A stretch of 7,558 nucleotides of DNA. It comes from CAZVFX01 sp964626565 (GTDB taxonomy: Bacteria; Myxococcota_A; UBA9042; CAIXZC01). Where the stretch lies: contig CAZVFX010000212.1 in assembly GCA_964626565.1 (NCBI GenBank), forward strand, positions 1 to 7,558. The letters run 5' to 3'. This document shows positions 1 through 5,499 of the stretch, in pieces. Each line of letters opens with the position of its first letter. Within the stretch, counting starts at the first letter, position 1. The notes under the pieces were generated by a model, which had not been told where the DNA came from, searched no databases, and worked only from the letters and a program-made list of their open reading frames with translations. Both the position numbers and the translations under genes were made by a program.

Positions 1-1
1 A

Positions 2-2455
2 TGTAAGGGCCAGGAGGTGGCAGGCTGCAACGCAGTTGACAACGACAAGGACGGTTTTGCCGCTCCTCCCGAAGGGGGCGATTGCAACGACGATGACAAG
101 GAAGTGTATCCTAACGCTCCGGAATTGTGCGACGAGAAAGACAACAACTGCAATGAGATCACCGACGAAGGGTGCGACCTTTGCAAGGACAAGGAGTGCG
201 GCGACGGCAATCCGTGCACTCAAGATGTTTGCAACGAGGATACGGGCGACTGTGACTATCTCGAAAAGCCCGACTGTTTCTCGTGCAAGGATGCCACTGA
301 GTGCGACGATGATGACATCTGCACCCTGGACGACTGCATCGCTGAAGTGTGTCAACACGAGCCCATCGATCCGTGCGGTGCGGACTGCGAGGATGAGAAA
401 GGCTGTGACGATGGGGATCCGTGTACCGTGGACCTGTGTGTGGACGGTTCTTGCCAGCACGAGGTGGGGGCGGAGTGCTGCCCCACCGGTCCCGAGGTTT
501 GTGACGGCAAAGACAACGACTGCTTGGGAGGAGTGGACGATCTGGAACCCGAGCCATGTGCGGCGGAGAATGAGTACGGTGTGTGCCAGGGGTTGTCAAT
601 CTGCGTGAATGGCGAAATTGTGTGTGACGCGCCGGCGCCGGCGCCTGACGTGTGTGACGGCTTGGACAACGACTGCGACGATGTTCCCGACGACAATTTA
701 GGAGAGACTTCGTGTGGCGAAGGGCTGTGTGCACACACCGTGCCCAACTGTTTTGAAGGTGAGGAGCAGACCTGCCATCCGTTCGAGGGGGCGTCGGAGG
801 AAGTGTGCGACGGCAAGGACAACGACTGCGATGGCCAGGTGGACGAAGAGCTGGGGATAGTGGCTTGTGGCCTCGGTCCGTGCTTGCACGAAGAAGCTGC
901 GTGCCAGAACGGCGTTCCCTCATTGTGCGACCCGTTCTTCGGGGCGGAAGAGGAGCAATGCAACGGCGTGGACGACAACTGCGATGGGCAGATCGACAAC
1001 GCGTCCGAAGGCTGCGCCTGTACCATTGGCGAAGACATGGAGTGCGGCCTCAGTACCGGTGAGTGCCACAAGGGCACGCAGTTCTGCGACGACGGCCAGT
1101 GGACCGAGTGCAGCGGCGGCCTCTATCAGCCGCCGGAGGATGAAGTGTGCGACGCAAAGGACAACGACTGCGACGGCTGGGTTGACGAGGAGCTCGGAAC
1201 CCAGACCTGCGGGCTGGGTATTTGCACTCACACTGAGGACATTTGCAAGAACGGCAGCTTGACGGCCTGCGACCCTATGGAAGGGGCGAGCAATGAAACC
1301 TGCAACAACCAGGACGATGACTGTGATGGCGTCATCGACGACGGCCTGGGCGACCATGAGTGCGGGCAGGGGGTGTGTTTGCAAATACTGCCAAACTGCA
1401 AGAACGGAGCGGTGCCGGCCTGCAACCCCTTTGCCGGTGCGAGCTCAGAAATCTGCAACAGCAAAGACGACGATTGTAACGGTCAGGTGGACGATATTGC
1501 GGACGTCGAGTGCGCGCTCGAGAGCGATTGGGGTGTGTGCTTCGGCTGGAAGATGTGCAAGGACGGGTCGGAGTTCTGCGACGCACAAGAGCCGGTGGCC
1601 GAGATCTGCGGTAATGAATTCGACGACAACTGCGACGGGAGTGTCGACGAAGGGTGCAGCGAATGCGTGGTCACCGGCGCTTGCAACGAACTGTGCTCAG
1701 CTCATCCGCAGAACTCCGAGTGCGACCCCAACGATCCTGCCCTCTATTGCCTCGACAAGACGTCCTGCGGAGTCAACGACCCCACCGGAGCCTGCGGGTG
1801 GGAGCAGAACGACGACTACCTGGCTTGCCTGCAGGAGGTCTGCCAGAGCCAGTCGGAGATTTGCAACAACAACCAGGATGACAACTGCAACGGTCAGGTG
1901 GACGAAGGATGCGCCTCCGAGTGCGAAACCGACTGCGACTGCTACTACGCGGACAAGGAATTCCCCAGCCCGTGTATGTTGACGTGCCCCAACTGCGGCA
2001 ACTACTGGAAATGCGAGAACAACAAGTGTGCTGATTATTGCGACCTCATCCCGGTGGAGGTCCAAGCTTGCTTCGAGGACTGCGGTCCACCCTATAATTA
2101 CCCGTACGTCGAGCTGACCCAGTTGCTCAACGGCAACTATGTCGGTCAGAACAAGTCGACCCAGGGCAAGGTTGTCATGGGCGACGATACGTGCGTGCAA
2201 AGCCCAGACTGCGAAGGTGGAGACGAGTGCTGTTTGATTTGCACCGCTCAGCTCTATCTGCAGGCTAACGACATCTCGGGGAACAGCCTGAAGCTGCACC
2301 TGCAGGACGGTGCCGTTGACGTAGGCTGCGAATGGAACAAGTGTGACAACGTAACCTGCACTCCCTTCCAGCCCGGCGACGAGGTCAAGGTGTGGGGCAA
2401 GATGTCCTACTACCAGAATTCCACATCGATGGTCCTGGAGGGTTTCTGCTTCTAA
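2..2455 (+). CDS. MopE-type Cys/Asp-rich repeat protein, C-terminal OB-like domain (5'-partial)
   Basis: The reading frame is open to the window edge, so the start codon and any signal peptide lie upstream; the GTG at 17 is only the first in-frame start codon here. The protein has ten copies of the E-x-C-D-x-x-D-N-D-C-D-G-x-x-D-E core of the MopE-type 'putative metal-binding motif' family (first Cys codons at 128, 500, 653, 806, 959, 1148, 1301, 1454, 1607 and 1862). Three CTxDxC-type repeats lie near bases 190-480. From about base 1920 the repeats give way to a different Cys-rich stretch. The last roughly 120 residues (from about base 2098) are beta-rich and resemble an OB-fold (G-K-V-V-M near 2168, V-K-V-W-G-K-M near 2387). 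Many Asp side chains and evenly numbered Cys suggest a secreted, disulfide-bonded, Ca2+- or metal-binding surface protein. That is inferred from the family; copper binding is known for Methylococcus MopE but not shown here. It ends 5 nt before the sigma-factor gene. Confidence 0.85.
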   Translation, partial: CKGQEVAGCNAVDNDKDGFAAPPEGGDCNDDDKEVYPNAPELCDEKDNNCNEITDEGCDLCKDKECGDGNPCTQDVCNEDTGDCDYLEKPDCFSCKDATECDDDDICTLDDCIAEVCQHEPIDPCGADCEDEKGCDDGDPCTVDLCVDGSCQHEVGAECCPTGPEVCDGKDNDCLGGVDDLEPEPCAAENEYGVCQGLSICVNGEIVCDAPAPAPDVCDGLDNDCDDVPDDNLGETSCGEGLCAHTVPNCFEGEEQTCHPFEGASEEVCDGKDNDCDGQVDEELGIVACGLGPCLHEEAACQNGVPSLCDPFFGAEEEQCNGVDDNCDGQIDNASEGCACTIGEDMECGLSTGECHKGTQFCDDGQWTECSGGLYQPPEDEVCDAKDNDCDGWVDEELGTQTCGLGICTHTEDICKNGSLTACDPMEGASNETCNNQDDDCDGVIDDGLGDHECGQGVCLQILPNCKNGAVPACNPFAGASSEICNSKDDDCNGQVDDIADVECALESDWGVCFGWKMCKDGSEFCDAQEPVAEICGNEFDDNCDGSVDEGCSECVVTGACNELCSAHPQNSECDPNDPALYCLDKTSCGVNDPTGACGWEQNDDYLACLQEVCQSQSEICNNNQDDNCNGQVDEGCASECETDCDCYYADKEFPSPCMLTCPNCGNYWKCENNKCADYCDLIPVEVQACFEDCGPPYNYPYVELTQLLNGNYVGQNKSTQGKVVMGDDTCVQSPDCEGGDECCLICTAQLYLQANDISGNSLKLHLQDGAVDVGCEWNKCDNVTCTPFQPGDEVKVWGKMSYYQNSTSMVLEGFCF
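494..1600 (+). repeat. Array of seven MopE modules, six of exactly 153 bp
   Basis: Modules begin at the Glu codons at 494, 647, 800, 953, 1142, 1295 and 1448; an eighth core begins at 1601. Every spacing is 153 bp (51 residues) except the fourth module, which is 189 bp (63 residues). Each starts with the same 18-residue MopE core, but the linkers fall into three kinds. Type A (647, 800, 1142, 1295) has Cys at module positions 3, 10, 23, 28, 35 and 43. Type B (494, 1448) contains a Y/W-G-V-C motif and has Cys at 3, 10, 22, 31, 37 and 44. Type C (953) has eight Cys and a G-T-Q-F-C-D-D-G-Q-W segment. The order is B-A-A-C-A-A-B. Because the period is a whole number of codons and DNA identity between copies is only partial, this is an old protein-domain repeat rather than a recent DNA duplication. 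Confidence 0.9.
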
Positions 2456-2460
2456 CGACC

Positions 2461-2955
2461 ATGGACCGCTCTTCCAAAGTCGCTGATTTGTACCGCCAGT
2501 GGGGCCCGCTGATCCACCGCCGCTGCCGGCGTATGCTGGGCAGCGACGAGGAGGCGGAAGACGCGCTGCAAGAGGTTTTCGTCCGGGTTTTGAAGAGCAT
2601 CGACCGGTATGAAGAGCAGGGTAAGATCCTTAACTTCCTTTATAGGGTGACCACCAATCACTGCCTGAACCAGTTGCGGGCCAGGAAGAACCGCCCGGAG
2701 ATGTACTCCACCACCGACCGCGAAGTATCACCCGCGTCGGACCCATCTGCGGCTGCGGCCGGGCGGGAACTCATTGCCGGTGTCTTCGACCAACTGGACG
2801 AGGACGCCCGGACGGTGCTGTACCTTAGAAAGGTGGATGGGCTCACTGTTCAGGAGGTCGCCGACGTGGTTGGTTTCAGCCGCAAGACCATCGGCCGCCG
2901 CCTGAAAGAGTATGAAGAGCAACTGGAGAAATTGAAGGAGCAATTCGCCCCCTGA
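2461..2955 (+). CDS. ECF-type RNA polymerase sigma factor
   Basis: This 164-residue protein has the length and two-domain layout of an extracytoplasmic-function (sigma-70 family) sigma factor, which directs RNA polymerase to a small regulon. Region 2 covers about residues 10-78, with D-A-L-Q-E-V-F-V-R-V at 34-43 and the region 2.3/2.4 segment through F-L-Y-R-V-T-T-N-H at 59-67. A variable Ala/Ser-rich linker (about 80-100) follows. Region 4 covers about 105-160, with L-T-V-Q-E-V-A at 128-134 and the recognition helix around G-F-S-R-K-T-I-G-R-R at 138-147. ATG 2461 is chosen because the frame upstream lacks sigma-factor sequence; an in-frame GTG at 2392 would add 23 unrelated residues. The nearest Shine-Dalgarno-like sequence (GGAGGG, 2437-2442) is 18 nt away, so initiation may depend on ribosomes ending the upstream gene. 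The next gene encodes its likely anti-sigma factor. Confidence 0.93.
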   Translation: MDRSSKVADLYRQWGPLIHRRCRRMLGSDEEAEDALQEVFVRVLKSIDRYEEQGKILNFLYRVTTNHCLNQLRARKNRPEMYSTTDREVSPASDPSAAAAGRELIAGVFDQLDEDARTVLYLRKVDGLTVQEVADVVGFSRKTIGRRLKEYEEQLEKLKEQFAP

Positions 2956-2973
2956 ATCGCCAGGTTCCCATTT

Positions 2974-3001
2974 CCCAGTGCCGCCGGGTTAAGCACTGTG
3001 G
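2974..3001 (+). promoter_or_regulatory. Inverted repeat just upstream of the anti-sigma ribosome-binding site
   Basis: CAGTGC (2976-2981) and GCACTG (2993-2998) are perfect inverted repeats around an 11-nt loop. The stem could extend to CC/GG across a one-base bulge. It lies in the 58-nt gap between the sigma and anti-sigma genes and ends directly before the AAGGAGG at 3002-3008. It has no T-tract, so it is not a standard terminator. An RNA hairpin here could tune anti-sigma translation; the function is inferred. Confidence 0.35.
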
Positions 3002-3012
3002 AAGGAGGGAGG
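3002..3012 (+). promoter_or_regulatory. Strong ribosome-binding site serving two possible starts
   Basis: A purine-rich stretch contains AAGGAGG at 3002-3008 and GGAGG at 3008-3012. The first lies 5 nt before GTG 3014; the second lies 7 nt before ATG 3020. Both starts are in the same frame, so the choice changes the anti-sigma protein by only two residues. Confidence 0.6.
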
Positions 3013-3013
3013 A

Positions 3014-3820
3014 GTGAAGATGTCCTGTACCGGAAAGAGTGAAGCAGAACGGTTCTCCGACCTGGCGCTGGAGCGATTCGTGCTTGGAGTTATGTCGGGA
3101 GAGGAGAGGGAGCGGCTGGCGCGGCACTTGGAAGGGTGCCCTCACTGCCGGCTCCAGATCGAAGGCAAGCAGGCCAGCGAAGAGCAGTTCGCCGGCACGC
3201 TACTGCCGGCCACCCTGCCTGCGGTGTTGCGGGATACGGAACCACCTGTTCCATGGTGGTCTGTCTGGCGAAACTGGGGCCTGGGCGGCGGCCTGGCGGC
3301 CGGCGCCGCGGCCGCGGTGCTGGCCCTCGTATTCATGCCGCCCGCAGTCCACCAGGTATCTTCGAAAGGCCCGGCCGCGGTGGAGTCTGCACGTAACCGG
3401 GCCAAGGGCGGCGCGGCCATGCGCATCTACGCATTGCGCGGCAACGAGCAGTTCCGGGTCACCAGGGACATGGTGCTCAAATCGGGCGATGCGCTGAAAT
3501 TTGTGCCGGACATCGCCGGCTACGATTATGTCTGGATCTTTTCGGTTGAAGAGAGCGGAAAGGTCTCTAACCTGGTTCCCTACGACGGTTACCTGAGCGC
3601 TCGCCTCCCCGGTCCGCCGGGCGAAGCGTTGCCCGGCAGCATAATTCTGGATGACGCGGTGGGTGCAGAGGAGATATGGGCCGTGTTCAGCCACCGCTCA
3701 TTGGTGAGGAGCGAGGCATTAGGCTGGATTTCTGAGTTCAAGGAGGGCCCCCGTCCATTGATGTCCGAGGATTGGGGAGGGGTAAAAAGGTTCAAACTGA
3801 GGATTTTGAAGGATAGGTAG
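3014..3820 (+). CDS. Zinc-finger transmembrane anti-sigma factor with DUF4384-like outer domain
   Basis: This 268-residue protein (266 if ATG 3020 is used) starts with a short zf-HC2/ZAS-type anti-sigma domain: helical residues 9-37, then H38-x3-C42-x2-C45. In this family such motifs bind zinc and hold the partner ECF sigma factor. A linker leads to one hydrophobic helix at about 89-108 (Gly/Ala-rich, ending V-L-A-L-V-F-M). A basic juxtamembrane stretch (K118, R127, R129, K131) follows, then a beta-rich domain from about 135 to 235. That domain contains L-K-S-G-D-A-L-K-F (155-163), Y-D-Y-V-W-I-F-S-V (170-178) and G-K-V-S-N-L-V-P (182-189), which fit DUF4384, a domain often fused to caspase-family proteins. 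With the zinc motif in the cytoplasm, this domain faces the periplasm. The gene follows the sigma factor and its stop codon (818-820 of the 3000s) directly abuts the caspase start, so the three are very likely co-transcribed. The anti-sigma role is well supported; the DUF4384 call is moderate. Confidence 0.87.
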   Translation: MKMSCTGKSEAERFSDLALERFVLGVMSGEERERLARHLEGCPHCRLQIEGKQASEEQFAGTLLPATLPAVLRDTEPPVPWWSVWRNWGLGGGLAAGAAAAVLALVFMPPAVHQVSSKGPAAVESARNRAKGGAAMRIYALRGNEQFRVTRDMVLKSGDALKFVPDIAGYDYVWIFSVEESGKVSNLVPYDGYLSARLPGPPGEALPGSIILDDAVGAEEIWAVFSHRSLVRSEALGWISEFKEGPRPLMSEDWGGVKRFKLRILKDR

Positions 3821-5389
3821 ATGAAAGGACGTTGCTTCCGCCTTGCTGTTGCGTGGCTCGTCGCCGCTTGCTTGTTGCCGGCGGCGAAGCCCGCGTTGTG
3901 CGCCAAGAAGGAACCTGTGCGCATCGCGGTGGTCGCGGGCAGCAACCTCGGGGCCGGAGATGAGCGGCCGCTAAGATACGCGGAAGACGATGCAACCAAA
4001 ATGAGCCGGGTGCTCACCGAAGTCGCAGGCTTCGACAGAGAGCGGGTTTTTGCAGTATTGGGGCATGACCGCTCCGCTCTGCTCGACGCTATGGCCAAGG
4101 CGGACCGCATGGTCCGCGACCTTGCCCGTGAACCGGGTCGTAAAGTGCTGCTCCTGTTCTACTTCTCCGGCCACTCCGACGGTCTGGGGTTGGAGTTCGG
4201 CGACGATATGGTCGAGTTCTCCGAGGTTAAGGACTGGCTGAAGAAGAGCCCGGCTACGGTGCGTATGGCCGTGGTCGACGCCTGCCACAGTGGTGGTTTT
4301 GCCGAGGTCAAAGGGGGAAGGCCAGGGCCCTCCTTCAAGCTGGACCTGGGCAACAACATGGGCACCGAAGGCATGGCGGTGATAACGTCGTCGGCCGCAG
4401 GTGAAAAATCCCAGGAAAGCGATGACGTGGGCGGATCCTATTTTACCCACTACTTCGTGTCCGGTCTTTACGGCGCTGCGGACCGCAACGGCGACAGGCG
4501 CATCACATTACAGGAAGTCTACCGCCACGCGTACGAGCAGACTATCTCCAATACGCTGAAGACCATCATCGGCCCTCAGCACCCCACCTACCAGTATGAT
4601 CTGGGCGGTAAGGGCGATCTGGTGCTGTCCATGATCTCGGAGAAAACCGCGTCCATATTGTTTCCCACGGATGCGGAAGGATCGTTCTACGTTTTCGCCG
4701 CGGGCACTGGAAACCTCATGGCCGAGTTGGTCAAGAAGGCAGGGGAGGAAAAACACCTCATCGTGGCCGCGGGAGACTATGTGGTCTCACGGCGGAAAGG
4801 GGAGACTCTGGAGTCACTCCGTCTCGACGCGGCGGAGGGGGAATCGGTTCCTGTTGACCCAGCCCTTTTCTCCAGCGAGCAGGCCTTGGTGGCGTGGCCC
4901 AGAGGGAAAAGAAAAACCGGGGCCACCGCGTCCCTCACCATGTTCTACAGCCTGTCCGGCTGGGTGATGAAGGACATGGGTCCGGTACACGGCTTCGGCC
5001 TCGGTTTGTCCGAGGAGTTCGGGCCTGTTACCACGCTGTTCGGCCTGTCTTACGGTCAGGCGCAGGTAAACGATTCGGGCTTGAGGTACGACTATCGCAC
5101 CATCGGTGTAGAGATCGCGCCGATGTGGCGGTTCGAATCCTATGGATTCAACCTGCTGGGGGGATTGGTCGCCGGCTCCCGGCTGATGATGCAGGATGCA
5201 GGTCCCGGCGGGGACCATATGGCCGTAACAGGACTTGCCGGATTGATTGGCGGAGTTGACCTCAAACTGGCCAATTCCACCTCGGTGCTTCTGACCTGGG
5301 AAGTGGATGCAGACCTGTTCGAATTGAACGGCGGCGCGACGGTGCAGTTGTCACCCCGGGCAAAACTGGGGATGGGGTACAGGTTTTGA
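3821..5389 (+). CDS. Exported caspase-family (peptidase C14) protein with putative C-terminal outer-membrane beta-barrel
   Basis: This 522-residue protein begins on the base after the anti-sigma stop; AAGGA at 3809-3813 is a well-placed ribosome-binding site. Residues 1-28 form a signal peptide, probably cut after L-C-A at 28. A V-A-A-C at 14-17 could instead be a lipobox. Residues about 33-272 are a caspase/metacaspase fold: I-A-V-V-A-G at 35-40, catalytic His118 in Y-F-S-G-H-S-D-G, and catalytic Cys155 in V-V-D-A-C-H-S-G-G, so the dyad is intact. Residues 221-232 form an EF-hand-like D-x-N-x-D-x-x-I-x-x-x-E loop. Residues about 280-355 are a small beta domain (V-A-A-G-D-Y-V-V-S-R-R). From about 367 to the end, alternating hydrophobic strands, roughly eight, finish in G-M-G-Y-R-F; the terminal Phe is typical of outer-membrane barrels. 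It is probably a Cys protease acting in the periplasm or at the outer membrane. Its substrate is unknown; the neighbouring anti-sigma factor is an obvious candidate. Confidence 0.88.
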   Translation: MKGRCFRLAVAWLVAACLLPAAKPALCAKKEPVRIAVVAGSNLGAGDERPLRYAEDDATKMSRVLTEVAGFDRERVFAVLGHDRSALLDAMAKADRMVRDLAREPGRKVLLLFYFSGHSDGLGLEFGDDMVEFSEVKDWLKKSPATVRMAVVDACHSGGFAEVKGGRPGPSFKLDLGNNMGTEGMAVITSSAAGEKSQESDDVGGSYFTHYFVSGLYGAADRNGDRRITLQEVYRHAYEQTISNTLKTIIGPQHPTYQYDLGGKGDLVLSMISEKTASILFPTDAEGSFYVFAAGTGNLMAELVKKAGEEKHLIVAAGDYVVSRRKGETLESLRLDAAEGESVPVDPALFSSEQALVAWPRGKRKTGATASLTMFYSLSGWVMKDMGPVHGFGLGLSEEFGPVTTLFGLSYGQAQVNDSGLRYDYRTIGVEIAPMWRFESYGFNLLGGLVAGSRLMMQDAGPGGDHMAVTGLAGLIGGVDLKLANSTSVLLTWEVDADLFELNGGATVQLSPRAKLGMGYRF

Positions 5390-5408
5390 AAGGCGGGGAA
5401 AGGCGGGG
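5389..5408 (+). repeat. Perfect 10-bp tandem repeat after the caspase stop
   Basis: AAAGGCGGGG occurs twice back to back (5389-5398 and 5399-5408). The first copy begins on the last base of the caspase stop codon. It runs straight into the 13-bp repeats at 5406-5431. Confidence 0.7.
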
Positions 5409-5431
5409 TCCAGGGGCAGGATCCAGGGTTT
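5406..5431 (+). repeat. Two degenerate 13-bp tandem units, related to 7408-7433
   Basis: GGGTCCAGGGGCA (5406-5418) is followed by GGATCCAGGGTTT (5419-5431). They are imperfect copies of the 13-bp unit that is perfectly duplicated at 7408-7433. The preceding AAGGC is shared too: 5400-5420 and 7403-7422 differ by one inserted G and one substitution. The two sites flank the lipoprotein gene in direct orientation. Confidence 0.65.
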
Positions 5432-5440
5432 GGAGAAAGA

Positions 5441-5465
5441 CCGGTTCCCACGAATCGGGGGCCGG
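5441..5465 (+). promoter_or_regulatory. 9-bp hairpin between caspase and lipoprotein genes
   Basis: CCGGTTCCC (5441-5449) can pair with GGGGGCCGG (5457-5465) through seven Watson-Crick and two G-U pairs around a 7-nt loop. As RNA it would be a stable hairpin in the 110-nt gap. The sequence after it (GGGTTATGACTTATT) has no T-run, so a factor-independent terminator is not well supported. It could weaken read-through or protect mRNA ends. No convincing promoter was seen in the gap. Confidence 0.35.
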
Positions 5466-5487
5466 GGGTTATGACTTATTGGGCACG

Positions 5488-5493
5488 AAGGAG
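5488..5493 (+). promoter_or_regulatory. Ribosome-binding site fixing the lipoprotein start
   Basis: AAGGAG lies 6 nt before ATG 5500. Translation from here begins exactly at a lipoprotein signal peptide. This overrules the longer open frame that begins with a TTG at 5386 inside the caspase 3' end. Confidence 0.8.
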
Positions 5494-5499
5494 CTGAAG

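Noticed and set aside
159..1077. Overlapping minus-strand open frames (254 and 241 codons)
   Set aside because: These are shadows of the MopE array with Arg/Pro- or Ser/His-rich low-complexity translations.
494..1600. CRISPR-like regular spacing
   Set aside because: The 153-bp period is a whole number of codons, the conserved parts encode MopE cores, and the copies are not identical DNA repeats of CRISPR length.
1293..1982. 229-codon open frame in another + frame
   Set aside because: A Thr/Arg/Ala-rich out-of-frame reading of the same repeats; the in-frame protein has clear domain structure.
2334..2360. GGAAC as an ECF -35 element upstream of the sigma gene
   Set aside because: GGAAC at 2334-2338 lies within coding sequence and no matching ECF -10 (such as CGTC) occurs at 15-17 nt spacing.
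2392..2460. Upstream GTG start for the sigma factor
   Set aside because: The added 23 residues overlap the previous gene and do not look like sigma-factor sequence; ATG 2461 gives the normal length.
3821..3904. Caspase as a lipoprotein (V-A-A-C at residues 14-17)
   Set aside because: Not excluded, but the hydrophobic stretch before it is short, the hydrophobic region continues past the Cys, and a barrel-type C-terminus fits better with an ordinary cleaved signal peptide.
5441..5480. Intrinsic terminator after the caspase gene
   Set aside because: The hairpin is real on paper but is followed by G-rich sequence, not a T-run.
5386..5499. Upstream TTG start for the lipoprotein
   Set aside because: The added residues would bury the signal peptide and lipobox, and AAGGAG before ATG 5500 is well placed.
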